From: Conus ventricosus
Lineage: Eukaryota; Mollusca; Gastropoda; Neogastropoda; Conidae
DNA: 64,000 nucleotides
Direction of reading: 5' to 3'
NCBI GenBank assembly: GCA_018398815.1
Contig: CM031616.1
Coordinates: 74,702,783 to 74,766,782 of the forward strand
Under the pieces are notes generated by a model, which was not told where the DNA came from, ran no database searches, and saw only the letters and a program-made list of their open reading frames with translations. Shown in pieces: positions 10,801 through 23,035 of the stretch; position 1 is the stretch's first letter, and every line of letters starts with the position of its first letter. Both the position numbers and the translations under genes were made by a program.

Positions 10801-13720
10801 GCAGATCTCAAACTGTCGAATCAATTTGTTTTTTTAAATGAGTTGTATTTGTGGTAATCTTGATGGCACCGGCAGTGATTTCCCACAGCGTACAGAATGG
10901 GATAAAAGAATGTAAGTGGCTGTCAATATTTGATGCGGGTTTATGGTATAAATGGCCCGCCACCCCTGGTGTACTTTTATTCAATACTAGTTGTTCCATT
11001 GGAATATCAATTACTTTAGCTCTGCCTTTGAAGAAGATGTTAAGTTTGATAAAAGCTCTTCTCTCTTCTAAGGGTTTCCATTCTAATTTCCTCATGTTCT
11101 TCCTAGTATTCCCTTTTCTCTGATGTGGTTCCCTGTTACAAAACCTGTGTGCTCTCTTCGAATCTTTTCGAGGTTATCAATGTCCTTTAGATGGTAAGGA
11201 TCCCGAACTGAGCAACCATATTCCAGTACTGGTCAAACCCAGTGTTTTGTAGCAGTCGTCTTTAAACCTTTGGGGGCAGTCATTGATATTCCTGTATAAG
11301 AAAGCTAAGGTGTTATTTGCTTTTTTAAATTTTACTAAATTTGTAATGTTCTTTCCATTTGAGACGACTATCTATAATCACGCCTAAATATTTTGCAGCA
11401 TTAGTTTCTTTAAGAATAGTATTATGGATAAAATAATCTGATCTAATTGGTGGGGTTTTGTTACATATAGCAACACTTGGCACTTTTGGGGATGAAATTT
11501 CCTTTTTTCCAAGTTCTTTCCCACTCTTGTAAAGCGTTGATCTTCTTGTAGAATGGGGTGTATCTTTCTTGCTTCTGATTGTTCTATATACTAAGCTGTC
11601 ATCTGCAAAAAGCCTTATATTTGTTCCATGGAGAGGATTTCTACTTATGTCATTTTATAAATTAAGAAAAACAAGGGCCCCAGAACAGTTTCCTGTGGTA
11701 ACCTGACAAGACTGGTTTACAATGGGATGACGCCCCTTCCAACAACTTTCTGCGTTCTCCCAAGGGGGAATGATCTAGCCATTTTAGCAAAGAACCGCCA
11801 ATGCCGATGTGTTCTATTTTAGCAGCAGGCCCTCTTGGTAACCTTATCAAAGGCTTTAGAAATTGCATCTATTTGTGTCGTTGTTAAGACAGTTATTAAA
11901 TATTGAGAGTTGTTATAAGTTGATTCTCACAATCCTTCGCTGTCAAAAAACCATGCTGGGCGTTATTTAAGAAGTCATATTGGTCAAGATGGTCCATTAT
12001 GCTACTTTTATATTATGGTGTTCAAGTAGTTTAGCTGATATGGATGAAAGAGATACAGGTCTATAGTTCTCGGCTTTTGTTTTGTCACCCTTTTTGAATA
12101 GGGAAAAATGTCGCTCTCGCCATCATAGGTATTACTCCTGGTCCAGTGAAGCTTGGTAAAGTGTTGGTATACCTCAATCAATTCATTGGACATAATTTTA
12201 AGAGCTTGCCAGGAACGCCATCGGGACCAGTGCTTGTTTTCTTGATGTTGGTCAGTAACTTAAATACTCCTGCTTTGTTTACTTTGATGTTTTGCATTTC
12301 AGGGAGTTTTCATCATCCTTTAGTCTAACGTTAATTAAAAGGTTTGGGTTTTGAGAAAACTGAACAAAACTGTTTTTTTTAGAAAATTTGCTTTCCTTCG
12401 GGTCCTGTTTAGGTTATTTGGTTGTTTCTCAGGTTTTGAACCCCAAATGTTGTCCTGTCTCTTACTCCTTATGTAAGCCCATAATTTCTTGTTTTGATGA
12501 TCACCTTCTGAATCATCGAATTTTACAAAATTGGGAGTGAGCAAGCCTACATTCTCTCTGACACCTTCTTTAATATGTTTTACCTAACCGTTAAACTTTC
12601 TGAATTAGGGTGTAGTTTCAATTTTTTAAAGAACGATGTTTCCTTCTCAACAACGTTTAGTTTTTGTTTGTAATCCATGGCTGGTGGTTTTTGCTTTAAG
12701 TTATTTTGTAGGTATGGTTGTCATTTCCCTAATAATTCCAAATTAGTTTTTATACACTTCCAAAGGTCACTGACATTATCTTTACCTATGGGACCTAAAA
12801 AAAAACAAACGACTGAAATCATGAGTATCCCTGCGCAAATTTTTGGTAAATGCTTGGTTCCCGAGTTGATGGTAGTTTAGGGGGGTTTCTTCGAAGGGTT
12901 GAAAATTGCTTCCAAGAGAAATTTTTGTCATGATCACCCAGGCTGCAATTAATTCCTGATTGCCAAAGCGCCTGGACAATTGGTAAAAAATAAATCCAGG
13001 AATGCCTTACCCGTGTTGGTGCTTCAACGGACTGCACTAATCCAAGGTCTTTGGTGGTATCAAAAACTGGTATTAATTTTTTTTACTGTATTTATTACCA
13101 AGTATGGCATCTTCACCCAATCAATTTTTGGTAGTTAAGTCTCCACCAATCCATTTAAAATTGCCTTCCTATTGGCCAAAACATGTTAGAAATGTCTCTG
13201 CAGATAGACGAACATACATTTTCATCTGAGTCTGGAGGTCTGTAAACTGATCCAACATTTACAGGTCTCTTATTCTTTAAAAATTTAAACCTACAAAATA
13301 AACTTTCACTTTTTTGCCTTGATTATATAAACTCACTGGCTAAGTTCTTCCTAATGGCAATCAAGACTCCCCGCCTCTTTTTCCAAGTCTGTCCTTTCTA
13401 TAAATATCAAAATCCTCCATTAGAAGTTCCCCTGCTGGATTTTTCCAGTTTCTAGCCAAGTGTCTGTTCCAATTACAACATCAAAGTTTTTTCGGTGACT
13501 AAATTACTGAGTTCTTCCTTTTTCTTGATAAGAGATTGAAAATTTACGACTATGATTTAAGTTTATCTTTTTCTCTTAATGATTTGGGGGTTCAGTTGCA
13601 CTTTATGATTTGGGATTTTATCAGTTTTAGAATTTAGGGGTGGATGCAAACTTAGGACAAAATTTCAAGTTTTCTTTTGGGGATCGGTTGGTGAGATAGG
13701 GTCAAAACGGTTGCTTTCTG
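10800..13720 (-). mobile_element. Non-LTR retrotransposon (CR1/Jockey-like), decayed
   Basis: Read on the minus strand, this holds an endonuclease-reverse transcriptase polyprotein broken by many indels. Endonuclease traces lie at about 13110-13480 (G-T-D-T-W-L, Y-R-K-D-R, and W-I-G-G-D-L where G-D-F-N is usual). The RT has S-K-A-F-D-K-V near 11850 and the catalytic F-A-D-D at 11598-11609. A C-terminal thumb part with H-L-Y-H-K-P-A and S-F-I-P-F-C-T-L-W-E follows at 10808-11095. The RT style and the lack of RNase H fit CR1/Jockey-type LINEs; the exact clade is inference. The density of stops suggests an old copy beyond mere sequencing error. Confidence 0.8.
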
Positions 13721-15193
13721 AGCTGCAGTTTCAATAGAATCTTCAAAAGTCTCGAACTAAGTTTGGAAGCCGCAGGTAAAACAAGTCCAAGATATATCAC
13801 TAATGCATAATGCTTCATAAATGTGAATTCATTAACATACATTTAGTGTGATACCATGTATTGCAGACGTCACAGGCAACTGCTTTATGTTTCCATGTGA
13901 CTCTCAAATTGCAAAAATCCGCTTGGTTTTTTTACTTTGGTGGACGGACCAGGATTGAGTTCAATGTCTCCGATATCAGGATAAGGCTTAAAAGCCATGA
14001 TTTAACTCCCCTATGTCTAACTCTTTTATTCAAACAAATTCTTATCCTGTACTATTTTGATGTTAATTTAATCAGGGGTTTCAAATCTGGGCCTAGTAAT
14101 AGACGTGAGAACAGTACTCGGCACAGGTGCAACACAGGAGACTTAACATGGTTAGGTTGCACAAGTTTTAACCTGCAAATTGGAACTAAAGGTGTCTACG
14201 TCTACTCTAAAATTCAAAATTAAACTGAGTGCTAGGGATATTGTTGTTCCTGTCACTGTGGAAACAGCAAGGAAAAATAGAAAACTTTTAACGAAGCCGA
14301 GGAACAACACGCCGGCAGCCACTTGAAAAGCCAATAAGAAAGACTCCCTTACCTGAAAGGGTTTAAAACACAATTTCGTTAAAAAAAAAAAAAAAGAAAT
14401 AGCGTTAAACAACAAAAAGCTAACAGTGCTGATTATTAAAATTCACGGATACTTGTATGAGTAAAAGATGCAAGGCGTAAAAGATGTAAAAATGAATTTA
14501 AAACGGGGGCTCCAAAACCCCGGCAGCCCCCTCGCTGGGACATGCGAGTAGTACTTCTTTTTGTGAAAAACTGGTCGTGTGGGTCACAACGTCGATCAGG
14601 CTGCAAGAAAGCAGCCCGCTGGTCTGGTCTTGGGCACTGTCCCAAACGAACCCCTGCTTCCAGAGCCCTATCATGACCGTGGTCGTCCTCAGCACGGTCA
14701 ATTCCTTCGGCACACCTTTTTTACTGAGTGTTTTCCAACGGCAAGAAATGTCATGAGGTGGTCGTGTGATGAGGACTTGTGTTCTGGCCGGTCATCCAGA
14801 CACTGCGGGTCCAGAGTGACTTGCATGAAAACCACTGATTCTGATCCATCACACCAGGTCACTGGCCATGCGCACAGCCATCGCTGCTATCACTGCGCGG
14901 TCTGTTAGTCTTGGAAAAACTGGGATCATAGAGCCGCAGAGTTGGAAATCTCAACCATAGTGAACTGGTATCATTGCCGACAGTGAACTTGGTTACCGGG
15001 TTGTTTTCTTTTGGTTGGCCCATCCGACCCCTCGATATATCAAAATTGGTCACATTTCTTTTCACGTTCACAGTCTGTTTGTTTTGTTTTGTTTTGTTTG
15101 GTTTTTTTTTTCTTGTTTGTTTTCATCGCACTTACATCCGTGACGGTCGTTGTTTTCACAGTTGTGGTAGTGCTCACTGTTGGGCTGTGACAG
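13721..15193. other. Unassigned; possible 5' LINE remnant
   Basis: No clear domain. A stretch near 14180-14340 on the plus strand reads like protein over a short frame (T-S-T-L-K-F-K-I-K-L-S-A-R-D), but I could not assign it. A GC-rich stretch at 14500-14930 has no recognisable product. Confidence 0.3.
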
Positions 15194-15308
15194 GCACCTG
15201 ATGATGAGAACGGAGCCAACGAGTACAGTCATGAAGAAGACTACTCGTACGACAATTATTTGTACCCAGGAAAACCAGGGCAAGAAGCTGTCCATGATTG
15301 CGAGAGAG
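15194..15308 (+). CDS. Internal exon of an unrecognised protein
   Basis: A 115-bp exon lies between acceptor GGGCTGTGACAG and consensus donor GTGAGT. Its frame is fully open and acidic/tyrosine-rich (E-Y-S-H-E-E-D-Y-S-Y-D-N-Y-L-Y-P-G-K-P-G). Starting in phase 0 it ends with one extra base. The exon at 18028 begins with two bases that complete the codon and stays open to its own donor, which strongly supports both. I do not recognise the family; the sequence reads like a low-complexity linker or secreted/matrix segment. The minisatellite begins at the donor itself. Confidence 0.65.
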
Positions 15309-18027
15309 GTGAGTTCAGTCAGCTTCAGTCAGCAGGTCAGTCAACAGGTCAGACAGCACTTCAGTAACAGGTCAGTCAGCACTTCAGTCAACAGGTCAGT
15401 CAGCAGGTCAGTCAGCACTTCAGTCAACAGGTCAGTCAACACTTCAGTCAGCACTTCAGTCAACACTCTCAGTCAGCAGGTCAGTCAACACTTCAGTCAG
15501 CAGGTCAGTCAGCACTTCAGTCAACAGGTCAGTCAACACTTCAGTCTAGCACTTCAGTCAACAGGTCAGACAGCACTTCAGTCAGCAGGTCAATCAACAC
15601 GTCAGTCAGCACTTCAGTCAACAGGTCGGTCAGCACTTCAGTCAACAGGTCAGTCAGCACTTCAGTCAACACTTCAGTCAGCAGGTCAGTCAACACTTCA
15701 GTCAGCAGGTCAGTTAACACTTCAGTCAGCAGGTCAGTCAGCACTTCAGTCAACAAGTCAGTCAGCACTTCAGTCAACAGGTCAGTCAGCTCTACAGTCA
15801 ACATTTCAGTCAACACTTCAGTCAGCAGGTCAGTCAGCACCACTTCAGTCAACAGGTCAGTCAACACTACAGTCAACATTTCAGTCAACAGGTCAGTCAG
15901 CAGGTCGGTCAGCATTTAAGTCAACAGATCAGTCAGCAGGTCAGTCAGCACTTCAGTCAGCAGGTCGGTCAGCACTTCAGTCAGCAGGTCGGTCAGCACT
16001 TCAGTCAGCAGGTCAGTCAGCACTTTAGTCAACAGGTCAGTCAACACTTCAGTCAGCACTTCAGTCAACAGGTCAGTCAACACTTCAGTCAGCAGGCCGT
16101 CAGCACTTCAGTCAACAGGTCAGTCAACACTTCAGTCAACAGGTCGGTCAGCACTACAGTCAACATTTCAGTCAGCAGGTCAGTCAACACTTCAGTCAGC
16201 AGGTCAGTCAGCACTTCTGTCAGCTGGTCAGTCAGCACCTCTGTCAAGCAGGTCAGTTAGCACCTCAGTCAGCAAGTCAGTCAGCACTTCTGTCAGCAGG
16301 TCAGTCAGCAAGTCAGTCAGCACTTCTGTCAGAGGTCAGTCAACACTTCATCAGCACTTCAGTCAGCAGGTCAGTCAGCACTTCAGCCAGCACTTCAGTC
16401 AGCAGGTCAGTCAGCACTTCAGTCAGCAGGTCAGTCAGCACTTCAGCCAGCAAGTCAGTCAGCACTTCTGTCAGAGGTCAGTCAGCACTTCAGTCAGGTC
16501 AGTCAGCACTTCAGCCAGCAAGTCAGTCAGCACTTCTGTCAGCAGGTCAGTCAGAACTTCAGTCAACAGGTCAGTCAAAAACTTCAGTCAGCAGGTCAGT
16601 CAACACTTCAGTCAGCACTTCAGTCAGCAGGCAGTCAACAGGTCAGTTTAGCACTTCAGTCAGCAGGTCAGTCAGCACTTCAGCATCAGGTCAGTTAAAA
16701 CTTCAGTCAGCAGGTCAGTCAGCACTTCTGTCAGCAGGTCAGTCAAAACTTCTGTCAGCAGGTCAGTCAGCACTTCAGTCAGCAGGTCAGTCAACACTTC
16801 AGTCAGCAGGTCAGTCAACAGGTCAGTCAGCAGGTCAGTCAGCACTTCAGTCAGCAGGTCCGTCAACAGGACAATCAGCACTTCAGTCAGCAGGTCAGTC
16901 AACAAGTCAGTCAGCATGTCAGTCAGCACTTCAGTCAACAGGTCAGTCAGCACTTCAGTCAGCACTTCAGTCAACAGGTCAGTCAGCACTTCAGTCAACA
17001 GATCAGTCAGCATATCAGTCAGCGCTTCAGTCAGCATGTCAGTCCAGCGCTTCAGTCAGCAGGTCAGTCAACACTTCAGTCAGCATGTCAGTCAGCGCTT
17101 CAGTCAGCAGGTCAGTCAACAGGTCAGTCAGCACTTCAGTCAGCGCTTCAGTCAGCAGGTCAGTCAACAGATCAGTCAGCACTTCAGTCAAACAGGTCAG
17201 TCAGCAGATCAGTCAGCACTTCAGTCAAAAGGTCAGTCAGCACTTCAGTCAACAGGTCAGTCAGCACTTCAGTCAACAGGTCAGTCAGCACTTCAGTCAG
17301 CAGATCAGTCAGCGCTTCAGTCAGCATGTCAGTCAGCGCTTCAGTCAGCACTTCAGTCAACAGGTCAGTCAGCAGATCAGTCAGCACTTCACTCAACAGG
17401 TCAGTCAACAGATCAGTCAGCACTTCAGTCAACAGGGTCAGTCAGCACTTCATTCAACAGGTCAGTCAACAGGTCAGTCAGCACATCAGTCAGCAGATCA
17501 GTCAGCACTTCAGTCAACAGGTCAGTCAACAGATCAGTCAGCACTTCAGTCAACAGGTCAGTCAGCACTTCAGTCAACAGGTCAGTCAGCACTTCAGTCA
17601 ACAGGTCAGTCAGCACTTCAGTCAACAGGTCAGTCAGCACATCAGTCAGCAGATCAGTCAGCACTTCAGTCAACAGGTCAGTCAACAGATCAGTCAGCAC
17701 TTCAGTCAACAGGTCAGTCAGCACTTCAGTCAACAGGTCAGTCAGCACTTCAGTCACCAGGTCAGTTAGCAGGTCAGTCAACAGGTCAGTTAGCACTTCA
17801 GTCAACAGGTCAGTCAGCAGGTCAGTCAGCACTTCAGTCAACTGATCAGTCAGCACTTCAGTCAACAGGTCAGTCAGCACTTCAGTCAACAGGTCAGTTA
17901 GCAGGTCAGTCAACAGATCAGTCGGCACTTCAGTCAACAGGTCAGTCAGCAGGTCAGTCAGCACTTCAGTCAACTGATCAGTCAGCACTTCAGTCAACAG
18001 GTCAGTCAACCACCGGGGGCTGTTCAG
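15309..18027 (+). repeat. Minisatellite (12/24-bp unit) filling an intron
   Basis: About 225 copies of a 12-bp theme in which ACAGGTCAGTCA and GCACTTCAGTCA alternate as a 24-bp unit. The array starts within a few bases of the donor of the upstream exon and ends about 17 bp before the acceptor of the next. A large share of units contain CAGGTCAGT, which resembles a 5' splice site, and TTCAG, which resembles an acceptor. The Ser/Thr/Gln-rich open frames (S-T-S-V-N-R-S-V, Q-S-A-L-Q-S-T-G) arise because the unit is a multiple of three without stops. Confidence 0.95.
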
Positions 18028-18210
18028 GAACAGGTTCTGAAAACTACAGAGGATATCCCAGAAATCCATCTTCCTGGGGTCTGCAGAGTCCATGTAACAT
18101 ATTCAGTGGGTATTACCTCCATGTGGGAAGTGGTTTCAGTGATCCTAAGAGGACACAGTTGTCCATCAGTGGAGTGTTGTTTGTGGTGAAGGGGAGCCGT
18201 CACCATCCAG
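18028..18210 (+). CDS. Internal exon, phase-compatible with 15194-15308
   Basis: A 183-bp segment lies between acceptor GGGGGCTGTTCAG and donor GTATGA. Entered with two bases to complete a codon, the frame is open throughout: G-S-E-N-Y-R-G-Y-P-R-N-P early, then G-Y-Y-L-H-V-G-S-G-F-S-D-P-K-R. It ends one base into the next codon, so the exon is symmetric (1-1). The protein family is not recognised. Another frame is also open for most of the length, which lowers certainty. Confidence 0.55.
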
Positions 18211-19365
18211 GTATGAACTTTTCCATGATTCCTGAAATATAAATTGTCAGGAACTTGGGTGTTGTTGTTTTTTTTCCTTCATGTCTGTATCATTCATTCA
18301 GCCTGAATGTTAGGCTAATTTAAAGATACACTTTTGAACTACAGTGCGGGCCAGCTAGCACGTCTAATGGAGTATCCTCTCAGGGAGTAAGGGCATTCCG
18401 GCTTTGACATTCCTCTCACAGAGATCGGTTGTCTTCCACGCACAGTGCAAGAGCTGTCAATATTGGAGAAAATGTTTCAACCCTACCTTAAGCGCGACTT
18501 GCCATCCTTGCAATATTTTGCCCTATCTAGATCCCTGTCACGTGTGAAGGCGTTTTGTTTCACTGCTCATAATGCCGCCTTTCCTTTGCTCAGATCTGTG
18601 ACAGTGAGTTTTTGAAACGATCTGAAGTCGTGTCATCACATGAACGTCAAAGGAGTGTTACCTCTAAAAGTAGTTTCATGATACGCTTACTGTCAACACA
18701 AATGCCTTATCACCTCTTGCGAGCCAACATCAAGATCTTGTGAAAAATTGAAAATGGAGAGCGGGAGCTAACTGTACTCAACCACCAGGCCAGCACAAGT
18801 GATCGCCCTTAGTGAACTCGCACCATCTAACGTGATCGAGTGAGTCCGTTTTCGCCCTTTTCCGCCAAGCGAGGAGGGTATGATAGTGTTTGGGTGGGTA
18901 AGTCTATCATAAAACTACTTTTAGTCGTCAAATTCCTTTTCTTCATTCTTACCTGTCCAAACAAATACCTGAATAGCGAAAAGGAGGGTGGGAACCAGCT
19001 CCCGTGAGACCCCAGCAGCGTTTCAGACCAACGAACAAATAGCTGACCGTGACTCGCCAAGGGCCGGCGTCAGATGGCCAGAAAAAGACTAAAGGTCTAA
19101 GCCACGTCTGCATGATCAAAACCTAATACCCCCTCCCCTTCAAGTGCTTCAGAAGACGGAGACCAATCCAAAATAAATGAATAAATAAACAAACAAATAA
19201 AACTCATCAGGAGAAAAAGACCAGAGTCAGTAAGGTCAAATAGATCTATAATTTAAAAAAAAAGACCAGTTGGACTAAAATGGGATTTGAGAACCAAACT
19301 ACAAAGATGGGCTGAAAACTGTTCAGTCCAGAGGTGGAATCACGGCCAGGCTTTGAGTCTAATCA
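18211..19365. other. Intron or intergenic, nothing recognised
   Basis: Unique sequence, AT-rich toward 19100-19270. No repeats or domains recognised. Confidence 0.4.
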
Positions 19366-19369
19366 AACA

Positions 19370-20832
19370 GATGAAACACAATGAAGGAGAATAATGAGTC
19401 TGATCAAATGATGAAACACAATGAGGAGATAATGAGTCTGATCAAACTGATGAAACACAATGAAGGAGAATAATGAGTCTGATCAAACTGATGAAACACA
19501 ATGGAGAATAATGAGTCTAATCAAACTGATGAAACACAATGAAGGAGAATAATGAGTCTAATCAAACTGATGAAAACACAATGAAGGAGAATAATGAGTC
19601 TGATCAAACTGTGAAACACAATGAAGGAGAATAATGAGTCTAATCAAACTGATGAAACACAATGAAGGAGAATAATGAGTCTGATGAAACACAATGAAGG
19701 AGAATAATGAGTCTGATGAAACACAATGAAGGAGAATATCAGTATAATCAAACTGATGAAACACAATGAAGGAGAATAATGAGTCTAATCAAGCTGATTG
19801 AAACACAATGAAGGAGAATAATGAGTCTGATCAAACTGACGAAACAATGAAGGAGAATAATGAGTCTGAGCAAACACAATGAAGGAGAATAATGAGTCTG
19901 ATCAAACTGATGAAACACAATGAAGGAGAATAATGAGTCTGATCAAACTGATGAAACACAATGAAGGAGAATAATGAGTCTGATCAAACTGAGGAAACAC
20001 AGTGAAGGAGAATAATGAGTCTGATGAAAACGCAATGAAGGAGAATAATGAGTCTGATCAAACTGATGAAACACAATGAAGGAGAATAATGAGTCTGATC
20101 AAAACTGATGAAACAAAATGAAGGAGAATAATGAGTCTGATCAAACTGAGGAAACGCAGTGAAGGAGAATAATGAGTCTGATGAAACACAATGAAGGAGA
20201 ATAATGAGTCTAATCAAACTGATGAAACACAATGAAGGAGAATAATGAGTCTAATCAAACTGATGAAACACAATGAAGGAGAATAATGAGTCTAATCAAA
20301 CTGATGAAACACAATGAAGGAGAATAATGAGTCTGATGAAACACAATGAAGGAGAATAATGAGTCTGATGAAACACAATGAAGGAGAATAATGAGTCTGA
20401 TCAAACTGATGAAAACAATGAAGGAGAATAATGAGTCTGATCAAACTGATGAAACACAATGAAGGAGAATAATGAGTCTGATCAAACTGATGAAACACAA
20501 TGAAGGAGAATAATGAGTCTGATGAAACACAATGAAGGAGAATAATGAGTCTGATCAAAATGATGAAACACAATGAAGGAGAATAATGAGTCTGATCAAA
20601 CTGTGAAACACAATGAAGGAGAATAATGAGTCTGATCAAACTGATGAAACACAATGAAGGAGAATAATGAGTCTGATCAAAACTGATGAAACACAATGAA
20701 GGAGAATAATGAGTCTGATCAAACTGATGAAACACAATGAAGGAGAATAATGAGTCTGATCAAAACTGATGAAAACACAATGAAGGAGAATAATGAGTCT
20801 GATCAAACTGATTGAAACACAATGAAGGAGAA
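19370..20832. repeat. Minisatellite, unit about 41 bp with a 32-bp variant
   Basis: About 38 copies. The long unit has GATGAAACACAATGAAGGAG, AATAATGAGTCT and GATCAAACT. The short form lacks the last 9-bp block. Long and short forms are interspersed, and point variants (TCTAATC versus TCTGATC) occur in runs, showing block duplication. Confidence 0.97.
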
Positions 20833-21129
20833 TCACGGTCATACTTTGTAGTCAATCAATGCACACCGCACTCAGATACTAGGTGGTTTAGGTACGAATG
20901 TATGTGAGGCCACCTGCACATGGACAAGAACGGTGGCAACGTACGACCTGTGAAGTTGGATCGGCATGCCAGTTCCTTAATGGGATAGTAGGAGCAAACG
21001 TTTCATCTAGGCAACAGGAACCTTCCCTAAAAGACATATCAACAGACAGCTCCAACTTTTCGTTCATTGAGGGGACCAATCAGGATCACCTGATACTTTT
21101 CCCTCAACGCTTTCGCCAGAACAGCCGGA

Positions 21130-21845
21130 ATGACAAGGGATGGAGGAAACGCGCGCTTAAACTACGCCGATGTGGTGTGTCAGGGAGGATGTACACCTGG
21201 ATCAGCCAGTACCTACACAACCGCCAAGCCGAGCAAAGATTCAGGGCCAAAAGAGCAAGAAGAAGGTGCTGAGACAGGGAGTACCACAAGGAGGAGTCCT
21301 TTCGCAACGCTGTTCCTCATCTTTATAGATGACATTGTCAGAGATCTGCCAAGAGGGGTCAGAGGAGCGATCTACGCAGATGACCTGGTGCTATGGTGCT
21401 CTGAGGTACAGCACAGGTACGCCTCCAGACTGCGCTCAACAAGATCAGCGACTGGACCAAGGAATGGCTCGTCTCTGTCAACTCAAGCAAAACAACCTAC
21501 ACAGTCTTCAGCCTATCCAGCAAGAAGCAAGAGGCGAAGCTGACTCTGAACAGCCAAAGACTTGCAGAGGAACCCACACCTACCTACCTGGGAGTGACCT
21601 TTGACCGCAGGCTCACTTGGAAACAGCAGATCACCAGATGCTGTAGCAGGGCCAAGCTGAGACTGGCGATCATGAGGAAACTTGCAGGAACGGACTGGGG
21701 GGGTGACGAACGTATCCTGCAGAGACTCTACACAGGGAGAGTTCGACCTGTAGTTGAGTACGGGACATCAGCATGGGCATCAGCTGCAAAGTCAACCTTG
21801 ACCATCTCAACAAGATACAGAACCAAGCTCAGCGTGTCATAACTG
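21130..21845 (+). pseudogene. LINE reverse transcriptase domain (partial)
   Basis: The segment after motif A has L-R-R-C-G-V-S-G-R-M-Y-T-W-I. It continues through a Q-G-V-P-Q-G-G-V motif B to the catalytic Y-A-D-D at 21373-21384. The thumb region with Y-L-G-V-T-F-D-R-R-L-T-W-K lies at 21580-21620 and V-V-E-Y-G-T-S-A-W at about 21750. At least three frame changes interrupt it. RT copies LINE RNA at the nicked target; this copy cannot encode an intact enzyme as written. Confidence 0.85.
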
Positions 21846-22229
21846 GCGCCATGAGATCCACCCCAATTCTGAAGATGGAGGAGACCACTGGGCTGCAGTC
21901 ATTGGAGGACAGAAGGGACACAAAGATCCTCATCAGGCAGCAAAATTCAAACGCCTTGAAAACCATCAATGAACGACATAATGAGCAGACCCACCAAGAG
22001 CCGGCTGAAAAGAGGCAGCTTCATCCACCAGTCAAGACGCCTTGAAAGACAGATCCCAGTCTTGATGGAACACGAAGCAAAGCCTATCGTGGCAAATGTC
22101 ACCCACCCGTCTTGGAAGAGGCAGGTGTTCCCAACAGTCGTCACCAGCATTCCCGGAGTGGAGAAGAGAGGAACACAGTCAGACACCAAAGGAAAGCCCT
22201 GGCCATGGAGTACATCTCCAACCAGTACC

Positions 22230-22665
22230 CCCAGGAAGACTGGACCATGTCTTTACAGATGGCTCCGCCACAGAAGCACGAGGGATGGTGGAGCTGGAAT
22301 TCTTCCTCGATACAAAGACGGAGATGAAGAAATTGCAATCCAGCAGGAAAATACTCCACCAACTTCCGAGCTGAGCGAGAAGCTCTCTGTAGGCAGCCTT
22401 AACAGTCTCGCAGAACTCCATAAGAGCAACAGGGCAGGTGGTGGTGTTCTCAGACGCTCTCTCCGTATCCAAGCCCTCAAGAATTCCCGCTGCAAAGAAC
22501 AGAACCATCTTACTTCAGCCCTTGTTGCCCTGAGTGCCAGAGTGGAGAAAGTGGTGATGCAATGGGTACCAGCACACTGTGGTATCAGAGGCAACGAAAA
22601 AGCGGATATTCTGGCAAAAGATGGTGCACAGAAGGAGCAGGCCAACAACTGGTGTCATATGATGA
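22230..22665 (+). pseudogene. LINE RNase H domain
   Basis: The first catalytic Asp lies in F-T-D-G-S-A (Asp codon 22258-22260). The last conserved block, W-V-P-A-H-C-G-I-R-G-N-E-K-A-D, is at about 22563-22607. The frame shifts once shortly after the first motif. A C-P-C-G...T-T-D-H-I-L-Q-D-C zinc-like cluster follows at about 22852-22905 and ends the protein region. Confidence 0.85.
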
Positions 22666-23035
22666 AATCAAGACTATCATCAAGGCACAGCAAGGAATAA
22701 AGTGGCACCTCCAGCACCCCAAACACAACCCAGAAGACAAATACCATTTGCTGGGACGACGGGAACAGGTCAAGTTCTTCCGCCTGAGGACTGGACACAT
22801 TGCCTGCACCACCACATGCACACAAAATTTGGCATTGGACAGAGTGGAGAGTGCCCTTGTGGTGAGGGACTAATGACAACAGACCACATCCTTCAAGACT
22901 GTATGACGCATGCAGCATCCAGAAGGAAGTACTGGCCAACACCGACAGCAGTGGAAGCCAAGTTGTACGGCACCCTGGAGGAGCTGCGGTGGACGGCAGC
23001 CTTCATCGAGGACACCGGGCTGCTCATCTAATGGG

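Larger units (their letters stand above)
20885..23035 (+). mobile_element. Non-LTR retrotransposon with RNase H, 5'-truncated
   Basis: The 3' part of a LINE pol: RT, connector, RNase H and a C-terminal zinc motif. This layout is known from the I and related superfamilies (I, Nimb, Ingi, LOA, R1); the clade is inference. The frame shifts several times. Upstream of 21130 the usual early RT motifs are missing and the sequence jumps into the region after motif A, which suggests 5' truncation plus an internal deletion. The last stop is near 23030. Confidence 0.85.

Noticed and set aside
15180..18242. Ser/Gln/Thr-rich open frames across the 24-bp array
   Set aside because: The phase that fits the flanking exons meets a stop just inside the array, and consensus splice sites remove it. 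The open frames follow from unit length and composition.
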